Source of the DNA: Trichinella spiralis
Lineage: Eukaryota; Nematoda; Enoplea; Trichinellida; Trichinellidae
Assembly: GCA_000181795.3 (NCBI GenBank)
Contig: CM012954.1
Coordinates: 10,840,067 to 10,904,066, forward strand
Length of the DNA stretch: 64,000 bases
Direction: 5' to 3'
Shown piece by piece: positions 38,345-48,842 of this stretch. Each line of letters begins with the position of its first letter. The first letter of the stretch is position 1. A program made the position numbers and the translations under genes. Under the pieces are notes generated by a model that saw only the letters and a program-made list of their open reading frames with translations, had not been told where the DNA came from and did not search any database.

Positions 38345-39216
38345 AGTAATGTATAGATAGGTTGGGAATTTTTGTTGAAAAGGTCGAATTAGGTGCGTTC
38401 ATCATTTGTCAATGACGGCGGTTAGTGTCAGCGTGGTTGTCAAAATAGAGGATGAATAGCGGAAAAAGGGGGCGGTCCGTCGTCGTCGTCGTCGTTGCGG
38501 GCATCAATTCAATATCGATATGTCCTGCGGTGACAGTTCCAGGTTTTCCATGCGTGACCCGGCTAACATGGAAGCTTACTTTATGCTTATGCTCCTCCTC
38601 CTCCTCTTCTTCTTCATCCTGCTACTGCCACTTGCCCCAAACGAACAAATAGGAAAAAAAATGGCGGGACGAAAAAATTGCTACTCATTGGCTTATTGTT
38701 CAGCTAGTACAAAGCTTGGTCAATTTTCGCACAGCCAATTAGTCCCGTGTAAACAGGTCGACGGGACAATGGTCGCCAGCCGGCAAACAATGAACCCTTT
38801 TTGTAGTGGTCATTGTTTTCCTGGTCGACCGAATGTTCGTGGTCATTCTAACCGCTGGCCTTGTTCCTGGGACTCCGCCCTTTTCGCGCGCTGCTGACCG
38901 GCACCACATGACGTCCAGTCGACCCTCAATCTGCTGCCCGTTGACCGAACCGTTTCTTCCTCTCTCGCCACTTGGCACTCGGACTGAGCAAACATTTAAC
39001 TACAACAACAGCCACAGCTAATAATAGTGCTCCTACTACTACTACTACTAGCACAGCTTAATAATCTGTTCGACTGGGGCCATCCAGACTAATCATTTCA
39101 TAGTTGCACTAGCAGTAGCAGCGGTCATGTCTGCTGGTCGGTCGGTCAGTGAGTTTTGGAAATTTTTCAGTCGTGCAAATTATTAATAATAATAATTATT
39201 ATTATTATTATTTCTC

Positions 39217-39235
39217 CTCTCTCTCTCTCTCTCTC
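39217..39235. repeat. (CT)n microsatellite
   Basis: Pure dinucleotide tract next to an (ATT)n tract. Confidence 0.9.
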
Positions 39236-39794
39236 ACGTCTATATCAAGCAGGTCAAGCGGAAAAGTTGGTTTTATTTTTTTAAAGTAAGCTTTAAAATT
39301 TTAAATAAAATGCAAATAATATAATAATTACTCGCATATTAGAGAATTTTGACTAAATTTGATTGTTGATTTTCTGTATACGGTGGATATTTTGGAAAAA
39401 TCACTGTTGTCTATAAGCAATGCTTTGACGTGGCTCAATTTTGACGCGACCGATGGAATCGAATTTGACAACTCGTTCGATTGAAAGCCTAGCAGTGTCA
39501 ATATTCTCTGAGCTCTTGTCTTTCCATTTGCTAAATAAACAGGTTTTTCCCTTTTCTCTTCTTCTTCTTCTTCTTCTTTCTCTTTTCTCTTTACTCTTTA
39601 CTCTTCTGCACACACATACGCACAACACTATATTATTTAATTATTTTCATTATTATTGATTTCAAATTTCAAATTTTCTTCATTTTTATATAGGTAGGAA
39701 TTATTATTATTATTATTAATTTTTTAAACTGTTTTTTTTGTATTTTATAAAAATTCATTATTGTATACATTGAAATGATTCATAAATTTCAATT

Positions 39795-39875
39795 AACTAA
39801 CTAACTGATTTGCTGGATAGCTAAGTTAGCTAACTGACTAACCAGCTAACTAAGCCAAGCTAAGCTAGCTGTTAA
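39795..39875. repeat. Degenerate TAGCTAAC-type short tandem repeat
   Basis: Interspersed AACTAACT, AGCTAAGT, AGCTAACT and AAGCTAAGCTAGCTG units over about 80 bases. Related GCTAGCTAACTAGCTG words recur near 35230. Confidence 0.7.
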
Positions 39876-40396
39876 AACATGTTCGTCTGCTTTCGTCGTC
39901 GTCATGTTTTTCTTGTTATTCTTGTTGTTGTTGCTGTGCGGTTAGAGACCAACCAACTCGTCATTGAAGCTTCAGTTTAACGTCCATTTATACAACAATA
40001 TTTTTTTAAAAACGTTTAATAATTTCTTATTTATGTTATGTTATGTTTGTTTTTTCAAAAAAAATTATCCTCACGAAAATAATCAATTTTTTCCTATAAA
40101 TTTACATCTTTATCCGGTCGATTATTTTTTCATTGTGCTTTTTACTCATTTTATATTAGACTGTGTGTGTGTGTGACCCATTTTGTTTCCTGTTTTCTAC
40201 TGCCACGCCCACTCGCCATTAGAGGCGGAGCAACGCAGCAGTGGCGTTTTCACTTTTTGACATATCAAACATCGCCTTCGCTATGGAAAACCCTCCCCCC
40301 CCCCAGATCCGACTGTTCAAACTTTACTGCTTCTTTGATTGGGATTGCGTGGGCGTAGTTTGCTCTATGCTTGGCATAAAAAGCATCAGCCAACAG

Positions 40397-40417
40397 CATC
40401 ATCATCATCATCATCAT
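40397..40417. repeat. (CAT)n microsatellite
   Basis: Seven trinucleotide units. Confidence 0.9.
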
Positions 40418-40775
40418 TGTTATATATTATTAGTTTGGCATATTTTCAACGTTCAACATCTGCTGGTCTTACTTCATTTTCGTTCATTGTTATTAGCCCC
40501 GGGCAGTGTGTGCATTATATTTCTATGAAGCATTTCTGAAAAGCCAATGAATGATGAACACACGCGCGTACACGTCTATTTTATTTATATGCATGCATAT
40601 TATTGCCATTTTGCTTCTTCATAATTCTTTATTTTTGCAACCTTATGCCGGCTGTCTGTTTCGGCTAATGAATTTCTATCCACTCCACCTCAGTTGGACA
40701 AGTGCCGGGCAAAAGCTTGGCAAGCGATCGATTTTCTAGCTTCTAGCTTGGCTGACTGGGCAAGCTGGCTGGTTA

Positions 40776-40830
40776 GCTTGCTTGCTTGCTTGCTTGCTTG
40801 CCTACTTTCTGCTGCTGCTGCTGCTGCTGC
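40776..40830. repeat. (GCTT)n followed by (CTG)n microsatellites
   Basis: About six GCTT units, a short spacer, then seven CTG/GCT units, about 0.5 kb upstream of the Frizzled transcript. Confidence 0.9.
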
Positions 40831-41355
40831 TTTGGTTTCACTTTGATAGCTAATTGCGACCACCATCGGATAATCAACTTATGCTTAATAATTCATATAA
40901 CGCAGCACGTTGGTCGATGCATGGCGTGCTTGGTAAAAACCTTCCACGCTTATTATATCAGTAAATGGACAATTTCTGCTGACACTGGTTCTCTCGCTTC
41001 AGTCCACTGTCAGGCACATTAATTGCTACAGCGAACGTGTCACTGTATATGTTCACGTTCACACTGGTCACCACCTTGACCTTAGACCGTTCGCAATTGT
41101 TCTACGGATACAACAATTGCCAGTTCTGCTTTCCCACCGAGCGAACATGGAAGAGGAGGGGAAAAATTGATTTATCCCATAAATTACTCGCTCGCTTATC
41201 ATCGTCATTATTACTGTTGTATATTGAAAAAATATTTAGTTTTTTTTCTTCTGATTTTCAGGTAACTCTGGTGCTGTTTGGATAAGAAGACTGCACAGAG
41301 CAACAGTGAGGAATAAAAAGAAAGAAGAAGAGATTGACCACTGACGACGCGCGTC

Positions 41356-43170
41356 ATGCTGACGCCGATGCTGTTCTCACTGCAGCTTTATTACGCAGTT
41401 ACGGTGGTCGCGTTCGGCAAACCTTTCTCCAACACTGGTCAACAAGCCCAGTACCGACGATGTCAGGAGATCAGCATCCCGATGTGCAAGTCGATCGGCT
41501 ACAATATGACCCAAATGCCCAACCAATTCAACCACCAAACCCAAGAAGAAGCCGGCATGGAAGTGCACCAGTTCTGGCCGCTGGTCGAAATCAACTGCAG
41601 TCCGGATTTGCGTTTTTTCCTCTGCAGCATGTACACGCCGATTTGCATAGCGGATTATCCGAAACCGTTGCCGGCCTGCAGGTCGGTATGCGAACGGGCC
41701 AGGGCCGGCTGCGCGCCACTGATGCGCCAGTACGGTTTCGAATGGCCCCCGAATTTGGACTGCGACAAGTTGCCGGTCTTCGGTCAGCCGGATCAGTTGT
41801 GCATGGATTCGAACCAAACTGAACAACAGCAGAGCAGCAGCAACAACAACGCCGGCTCCGGTTTTGGCTCGTCTACCGTACGACCAACCGGCCGACGCCC
41901 TCCAACGTTCGACCAGTCGCCCACGTCGAGGTTCGCATGTTCGTGCCAGTGCAGGGCGCCGTTCGTGCCGGTGGCCAGCTCGGACGCCCAAGTGGGCAAC
42001 GTTTCGCATTGCACTTATCCGTGTCGTGGTCTGTTCATGAGCTCTGAAAATCACCACTTTGTCACGTTTTGGATCGGTCTTTGGGCAGTTTTGTGCTTCA
42101 TGTCGACCCTGGTCACCGTTTTGACTTTTCTGATCGACATGCATCGTTTCCATTATCCGGAAAGGCCGATCATTTTCTTATCGTTTTGTTATCTCATGGT
42201 AAGCGGTGGATATTTAATCCGGTTGGTGGTTGGTCACGATCCAGTCGCCTGCGACGGTTCAGCTATAAGGACCGGCTCCAGTGGCAGCGGTCCGGCCGCT
42301 GTGTGTACAGTTGTATTTTTGTTGACGTACTTTTTCAGCATGGCGAGTTCAGTTTGGTGGGTGGTGTTGTCGTTGACGTGGTTCTTAGCTGCCGGCTTGA
42401 AGTGGAGCAACGAGGCCATAAGCGGCTATTCGCCGTACTTTCACATGTTCGCCTGGGCGTTACCTTCGGTGAAAACGGTCGCCATTCTGGCCTTATCCGC
42501 CGTGGACGGTGATCCGATCAGCGGCATCTGCTCCGTCGGCAATACCGACGTCAGCTGGTTGCGCTGGTTCGTCCTCGGACCACTGTTCGCCTACCTGGTG
42601 TTGGGCGTGTTCTTTCTGATGGCCGGCTTCGTCTCGTTGGTACGCATCCATCATATTGTCAAACAGCAGCAGGGCTTGTCGAAAATTGAAAAGCTCGAAA
42701 AGCTGATGGTTCGAATTGGCATTTTCAGCGTGCTCTACACAATACCGGCGACCATACTGATCGGCTGCTATTTCTACGAGCAACACTACCGAGTGCTTTG
42801 GGAAATTGGGATCACGTGCCAAGGTCCGGACTGCGCCCTGGCCACCGGCCGTGCTCATCAGCCGACCAAGCCCGAATTCAGCATTGCCGTGTTGAAGTAT
42901 TTCATGTGCCTGGTGGTCGGCATCACGTCCGGCATTTGGATCTGGTCGCCGAAAACGTTGGACTCTTGGAAGCGTTTCTGCTTGCGTCTTTGCTGTTGCA
43001 GACCCGCCTCCAGAGGCGACCGTCGGACCATCGTTGGCGCCACGCACGGCGGCAAGCCGCTCTACGTGCCCACCGAAGCGATCATCATCAAATCCCACAC
43101 GGATGTGAGCAGCGGTGCCGGTGCCAGTGCCGGCGGTTATGCCAGACATTATCCTGTCAATCATTTGTGA
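41356..43170 (+). CDS. FZD5/8: Frizzled Wnt receptor, FZD5/8 type
   Basis: A single-exon 604-residue coding region. After a short N-terminal hydrophobic leader, the cysteine-rich Wnt-binding domain (about 34-160) matches the FZD5/8 subfamily: RCQEISIPMCKSIGYNMT, MPNQFNHQTQEEAG, VHQFWPLVEINCSPDLRFFL and CSMYTPICIADY. A polar, Q/N/S-rich linker and a second cysteine pair (CSCQCRAPF) lead to seven TM segments from about residue 235. The cytoplasmic tail starts with the KTxxxW Dishevelled-binding motif (PKTLDSWKRF) and then a CCC cluster. It should receive Wnt at the plasma membrane and signal through Dishevelled. The first ATG of the frame is used, 95 bases after an acceptor-like TTTTCAG. The uninterrupted CDS parallels the intronless FZD5 and FZD8 genes of vertebrates. 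Long antisense frames opposite it are shadows. Confidence 0.97.
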   Translation: MLTPMLFSLQLYYAVTVVAFGKPFSNTGQQAQYRRCQEISIPMCKSIGYNMTQMPNQFNHQTQEEAGMEVHQFWPLVEINCSPDLRFFLCSMYTPICIADYPKPLPACRSVCERARAGCAPLMRQYGFEWPPNLDCDKLPVFGQPDQLCMDSNQTEQQQSSSNNNAGSGFGSSTVRPTGRRPPTFDQSPTSRFACSCQCRAPFVPVASSDAQVGNVSHCTYPCRGLFMSSENHHFVTFWIGLWAVLCFMSTLVTVLTFLIDMHRFHYPERPIIFLSFCYLMVSGGYLIRLVVGHDPVACDGSAIRTGSSGSGPAAVCTVVFLLTYFFSMASSVWWVVLSLTWFLAAGLKWSNEAISGYSPYFHMFAWALPSVKTVAILALSAVDGDPISGICSVGNTDVSWLRWFVLGPLFAYLVLGVFFLMAGFVSLVRIHHIVKQQQGLSKIEKLEKLMVRIGIFSVLYTIPATILIGCYFYEQHYRVLWEIGITCQGPDCALATGRAHQPTKPEFSIAVLKYFMCLVVGITSGIWIWSPKTLDSWKRFCLRLCCCRPASRGDRRTIVGATHGGKPLYVPTEAIIIKSHTDVSSGAGASAGGYARHYPVNHL

Positions 43171-45745
43171 AAGATGTTTGCAACAATCCACATACAACAA
43201 CAACAACAACGAAGCAAATTTTTTTTAATGAACAAGTGGAAATTTTAGTAGAAAAAAAATACACATCTATTGATTGACTGACTGACTGATTGATTGATTG
43301 ATGATTGATATGAAAAGTGGCCATTTGTTGTTCGTACCTAATCGATTGTGGCAGGTTCCACATTCGTTCCGTGCAGCCATACTGGCACTGACCGACGACA
43401 CCACACACACACACACACACAGGCATTCTTCTTGCAAATTATTCAACACAAGCAATGCAAATACAACAAAGCACACATACAAACAAGCAGGGTATATTTA
43501 TTTATTTGTGTATTTATTTTTATTATCATGTCTGTTTTATTCTTGGTATATTCTAAATTTTTCACCTCTTTTTTTTTAAAAAATTTTATTTTCTACTCGT
43601 CCTCTTTTTTCCCTCTTGACAATTGTTTGTTACATTTACACACTAATTATTATTGTTCGTTGAACAGAGAAGATGGTATTTTTTCAATTATAATACTGGG
43701 TTTACACCATCGAAGAAGAGCTTTATTCCATTCATCATTGTGTGGCTGTGCCGAATTGGCTAGCTAACTAATAACCGAGCTTGTTTTCTCAATTGTTGGA
43801 GAAAATGAAAATTTTTTTTGATTGACCGTTTTATATTTTTATTAAAAAATGATAATGATAATGTGGAATTGGACAAGCAAGTGTGCGTGCACGTGCGGAT
43901 TGTCCCTCCCCTTCCCTTCCTCAACGTTATCCGTGTATATTGTCAACCGCTCTGTGTCACACTTTCGACCTTTTCTTTTTGTCAATTGTTTTGTTATTAT
44001 TAATATATTGTCATTTTGAAATAAATGATGATAATGATGATGATCATCAATATTAATAAATAATGAATGAATGAATTCTGTACATAATAATCGAGAAAAC
44101 AGAATCCATTATTCAAATATCCCTTCGAACGTTCGACAGATATTGGTGGACAATTTTTGCATAAATTTTTGCCAAAGCAGCAATTTTCGAAGGCCAAAAG
44201 TGAAAACAAGTCTTCACCACCTACACTTTAGCCTACGTTTTTGCACAGACAGAATCAATCAAGAAATACTTGTTTTGACAATTTTTCAAAAATATCTCAC
44301 CCACCTACATACTATTTACTAGCTGGTCATTATTTGATGCAAAATTTTAAACTACTATTTCAAATGCAAATGGAAAAAAAAGAGACATTTATCATTCATA
44401 CATTCATTCATTTATTCGTTCGTTCATTCTTGCTTTTTTAAGCATTCAACATGTCAACAAAATTAATGAAATGCTTTTCAACTGCAAAGGTGCGTGTACG
44501 CACACACACAATAGAGAGTTTCAAACTTCGTCAACTAAATTTATATAAATATTTGGTGACACTTGCATATGATGCGAAAAAAATTGATCTGCTTGTCATT
44601 CTACTCTGCATATGTTGTTGCTTTTTTTCCATTCAATCTGCCAGTTGTCGGTCAAATTGTGTACATACATGGTGATGAATGAATTCACTGGCCGCAATCG
44701 CTTTCCCAAACAGTTCGAGTAATATGTTTTTTATTTGTTAACTAAAAAAAATTTAATTTTTTGCAATTCACTGCATCGATCAATTGTGACAGACTGGTGG
44801 CTAGTTATGCTGCCAGTGCGCGCGTAATTGAGAAAAAAGCAATGACCGACGGCAGCAGTTAGCAGCAGCAGACTGTAGGCAATTTTTTTTAAAAAAATAT
44901 CATAATAGTGATCAGAAGTGATTTATGATTTACATTTATATTGAAAAAAAATAAAAATAATCACATTGAATGTATGTTGAACTGTATTAACATTACTTGA
45001 TTTTCATTACTGTAAGTTGGAAAAAGAAATTCACTTTTCTTCGGCATTTCAGTTTTAGCCAATGAATTTCATCACATACTACAAGCAAATTACGCTGTTT
45101 TGCTTTTTTGATGGTTAGTAAATTAATTTATAAACTATGGAACATGTGGTACATTTAGTTTTTTTAATGCAAGCAAAATTGTCAATAAGGTATACATATA
45201 CATATGTCAAGATGTTACAATGCATCTTATTTACTTATTACATGTCAATGTTTATTTTGTGTGTAAATATCAAAAATTATCCCCTCGTTTTAAACAATTG
45301 AAAAGCTTATCTATTGCACAAGTACTGGTCGATTCATTCATTTTCTTTAAATTAAGTATTTATAATGTTTCATTTTTACTTTATTACAATTTTTTTCAGA
45401 TTGTACGGCAACTCAAAAGTTATACATTTCTAATTTAATAGTTTCAACTTGCATATGAACAATTGAACAACTGTTGTGCAGACTTGATTGTGTTTATACT
45501 GCAATGGTATAAAATTCTTGCACGTTCGAATCAATGTTAATAGGATTGTGATATTTTTTTACTGTTTTCACTTGTTTACGTCTTGTTTTTAAAACGCGAT
45601 AAATTAAAATTTGAATTTCAGAAACAGTTTAACATTTTCAGAAAATGTCGAATGAATGCAGCAGCTTCAATTTGCGTTGATGTTCAGTTCGCTTTCACTG
45701 GTCAGGCTTATTAATTAAAGGAGAAAATTTTGCCAACGACTCCCA
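43171..45745. other. Frizzled 3' UTR and intergenic spacer
   Basis: Begins with (CAA)n-like and GATT-rich runs and a (CA)n at 43402-43421. A downstream AATAAA near 44021 could end a long Frizzled 3' UTR. The rest up to LAMTOR1 is AT-rich without a supported gene. Confidence 0.5.
43402..43421. repeat. (CA)n microsatellite
   Basis: About ten dinucleotide units in the Frizzled 3' region. Confidence 0.9.
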
Positions 45746-46337
45746 ATGCCGGTAAATGCTGCTTCTTTGTTGTGCTGCTGCTGCCGCCGCCAAAGAACAA
45801 GTTCTAAGACAGATGAGGACAAATTTCACATCATATCCGAAGAACAGGAAGGTTATCCGTCCAGGCATGGGAGAAGTTTGTTGAAACTTGTTGAGGATGA
45901 TTTTAATGTGTGATGCATATTTCAGTTCGTGCACAAGTGAAATTTGTGACTCGTTTGTGCAAAAATCCGAATCAATTCCGTCCGTTGAAGATGACGAGTC
46001 GACAATGACGAAAATTGTACTCCAAACCAAACGGGATGTCATTGACATTGGGACGTTGGACGCGGAAACGACAGAAACACGGGAACACATAGACCGAGCA
46101 CGTCGTTACAATTTAACGTTGAGCCATTTGAGCGGCTCACCTCCATTTCACCAGATGTCGTCAAGCATGATCTTGGGTGCTGTGACGTCGGTGGAGATGG
46201 CGCTCACGCATCCACCGTTGTCAGAGCAAACGTTGCTTCGTTATCACCGCATTGCCGGAGATTTGATGACCGCCTTCAGTGACATGAAAATTGAGCCAGT
46301 TGAAAATGTTTACGTATCTTTCAGTGAGATGCGATGA
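45746..46337 (+). CDS. LAMTOR1: LAMTOR1 (p18), Ragulator scaffold subunit
   Basis: Exons 45746-45879 and 45926-46337 join across a 46-nt intron (GTTGAA...ATATTTCAG) to 181 residues; human LAMTOR1 has 161. The diagnostic part is in exon 2: KIVLQTKRDVIDIGTLD then EHIDRARRYNLTL, which align with the human SILAKTASNIIDV and HEYMDRARQYSTRL segments. They are followed by the helical C-terminal part ending VYVSFSEMR. LAMTOR1 anchors the pentameric Ragulator on late endosomes/lysosomes, where it recruits Rag GTPases and mTORC1. The usual MGCC N terminus is replaced by MPVNAASLLCCCCRRQ in this model: four cysteines could be palmitoylated, but the myristoylated Gly2 is missing. Either the lineage differs or a short upstream first exon is missed. 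The donor is weak, so exon 1 is less certain than exon 2. AATAAA at 46414. Confidence 0.8.
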
Positions 46338-46793
46338 AGGTTACTTCTTTCTTTTTTTTCTTCTCTGAAGTGTCACCTATAACTTCTGCAATGGTGCAAT
46401 TTTGTATTTTAAAAATAAATTCACTGAATTCTAATATATTGACTTGCGAATTGTCGAAATGACTGAAAATTTCAAATTGGTAGTGAAATTTAAGGAGAAG
46501 AAATTTTCTTTTGTTTAGTATTACTATCCACTATTACTGTAGTCAATGGGAATACATTTTTGTTAATGGATATTAAAATATGTTTTAAAATTTAAATATC
46601 AGTTAAAAAATTAAAAACAATAATTATTGTTGTAATTTTCAGTTGAATAAATTAAAATTCAACTGGGTCAGTGAATTTATCAACAAATACAGTAATCCAT
46701 CGGTTGTTACTTTAGTACTCTTAACTGTTTATAGTGTTATTGAAAACGACATATTGCTGAGACGACATTTGTGGATTGTTTTGCCTTATAATC

Positions 46794-48461
46794 ATGATGT
46801 CAGATGATGAAGAATTCGATGATGTTGTAGAACCCGGTGCTTATGGTCACTCTTCGCCAATTGGTGCTCGCGCTGAAAAATCGTTGGGCTTGTTGACTCA
46901 GAAATTCTTGAAAGTTCTCCAAGAAGCCAAAGATGGTGTTGTTGATTTGAACGTTGTAAGTTAATTTTGAATTTGCTCGTGAAATTTATTTTAATTTATT
47001 TGATTATTTTTAAATTTATATTAGCACAGATTGCTTCTGGCTGTTGATTTTTTTTTGTTAAATATTTTTTTTCATATGTTAGGCTGCTGATCGACTGAAA
47101 GTGAAGCAGAAGCGACGCATTTATGATATTACAAACGTTTTGGAAGGTGTCGGATTGATTGAAAAGAAGTCAAAGAACAGCGTGCAGTGGAAGTGAGTTT
47201 GAATTTCAATTAATAATCAGTGAATAATTAATTTATTCACTTTTTAATTTTAATTAAAATGGGATCATTCTCAGAGGTGGAGCAGTTGGCAAGCTGGGTG
47301 AACTGAACCCATCCGCCACAGAGGCGCTGTTCAATTTGAAACTCGAATTGACGGAACAAGAACGAGTCGAACGCAGCTTGGACAGTCATATCAAATGGTT
47401 GAAACAGGTACATGCGATGTTTATGCGATTGTTTTTACTTTTGCTTCTTAAAATTTAAACGCAAACAGCAGACAAACAACCAGCATGTGCTTGTTTTGCA
47501 GATTAAAAATGATGATAATTTTTAGAGTATAAAAAACGTCATTGAAGCTGACAACAATTCCGATGCTTACTACGTAAATGAAAAAGAGTTGGCCGCATAT
47601 ATTCCCGGGTCGACAGTATTTGCTATCAAAGCAGATACTGGTACTGATCTGGAAGTGCCTTTTCCGTACAAGGTGATTTTATATTTGGGGAAATAGCGTA
47701 AGATTAAAAAAAAGAAATTTTTTTAAAAAATATTTTGAACAACACCTTTTCAATGTTTCAGCAATGTTGCTAAATAAACAGGGCGAGTCAGTTTTTAAGA
47801 AAGTAACACATGATTTTTTTGTGTTGTTTTTGTACATTTTGATCCGTTTCATTTGATGTCAGTGATGATGAAATTTCAATACTGTAATTGTAATAATATT
47901 AAAGAAGAAGGGAGAGTATTTTTTTTATTTCTTTTCAGAGTGAGAATGATACTACAGTGTACGCGTTGTTGGTTAAAAGTGAAGAACTACCGATTGACGT
48001 GTTTCTGGTTAGAGATTTGGCTCGTGAGATCAATATTGACAATCTCACGATGCCGGTAATAAATGTGAAATTGTTTGGTTGTCTTTTATAAATTGATGAT
48101 GAGCATTTTCCAGGATGAGGATCGGTTTTCAAAGGAAGTGGATCCGCCAGTTGCATCTCCGGTCGCGTTGCAACGGACGAGCTCTATATCCGGCGGTGCA
48201 ATCAGTCGAGCACTGAACGGTCGAAGTGTTTCGATAAAACGAGAGCCTGAATTGTTGAATCAGCCCGAGATTACTCCGGTTATTTGTAAGCAGTTGTGTT
48301 TGATTTTTCTTTTCTGTTCACTTCAAATTTCCCTTTATACAGCGGAACCGAAATCCAAGCCGTGGCTAATACGTCTGAGTCCGCCGGCAAGCGATGGCGA
48401 TTATTACATGAATTCCAATTTTAGCCTCTCCCTTCATCAGCTTTACCGAGGACAAAAATAA
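46794..48461 (+). CDS. E2F4: E2F transcription factor, E2F4/5-like
   Basis: Seven exons (46794-46955, 47083-47192, 47275-47407, 47526-47672, 47939-48055, 48114-48285, 48343-48461) give 319 residues. The winged-helix DNA-binding domain is clear: [19 protein letters not shown], then [20 protein letters not shown] and [13 protein letters not shown] leucine-zipper dimerisation segment follows, then the marked box ([19 protein letters not shown]). There is no cyclin-binding N terminus, which with the size suggests E2F4/5, the repressor class that works with DP and pocket proteins at cell-cycle genes. The C terminus [15 protein letters not shown] aligns with human E2F4 LLRLSPPPGDHDYIY, but the acidic EGVCDLF-type pocket-binding core is replaced by [12 protein letters not shown]3 starts 380 bases downstream on the same strand. 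AATAAA at 48597. The first of two adjacent ATGs was taken as start. Confidence 0.93.
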
Positions 48462-48830
48462 CAAGAGCTGAACAACAGCTCATGATTGTTTTCTCTCCCC
48501 TTTCCCCTTCCTCTTTTTTTTACTTTTACACGTCTAGTACCACTTTACCACGTTGCTGAATGCCCAAGATGAATCTTTTACAAGCAGATCTTATTTAATA
48601 AATTTTGTTTTTTTTAAATTATCAGTAGTCAGTGATTGTCAAAGATGTTTTATAATAAAAAGCATCAGCGGAAAACCTGCTGCATGTATATTATATGTAT
48701 ATGTATATTTGTATATATGTATTTATTGCCATTGTCATCATGATCATATTTCTTTTGTTATTATTTATTTATTTCTTTTAAAAATTCTTTAAACTACTGA
48801 TTTGTTGTTCATAGGTGATTTTGCTTTGTG

Positions 48831-48842
48831 AATGTTTCAGAA
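48831..48842 (+). promoter_or_regulatory. Splice-acceptor-like site abutting the RNPC3 start codon
   Basis: AATGTTTCAG|AA precedes the ATG by only two bases. With so short a leader, a spliced-leader trans-splice site is as likely as a 5' UTR intron. The same AG|AAATG arrangement occurs at the photolyase start. Confidence 0.5.

Larger units (their letters stand above)
34692..41355. other. 6.6 kb non-coding region upstream of Frizzled
   Basis: No supported gene. It is rich in microsatellites and short degenerate tandem repeats (TTAGC/AGCTAACT-like, 39795-39875). GC-richer patches lie at 38450-39000 and 40190-40350. Acceptor TTTTCTTCTGATTTTCAG ends at 41261, so the Frizzled 5' UTR probably has an upstream exon or a trans-spliced leader. 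The region is a reasonable place to look for Frizzled regulatory DNA. Confidence 0.5.

Noticed and set aside
41377-43209. Long minus-strand open frames (258 and 238 codons) opposite Frizzled
   Set aside because: They are antisense shadows of the GC-rich Frizzled coding exon; they have no motif and the plus strand is clearly the gene.
45888-45925. 5' extension of LAMTOR1 exon 2 to a start near 45897
   Set aside because: It would begin inside the pyrimidine-poor intron tail before ATATTTCAG and drop the Cys-rich N terminus; the spliced model fits family length and layout better.
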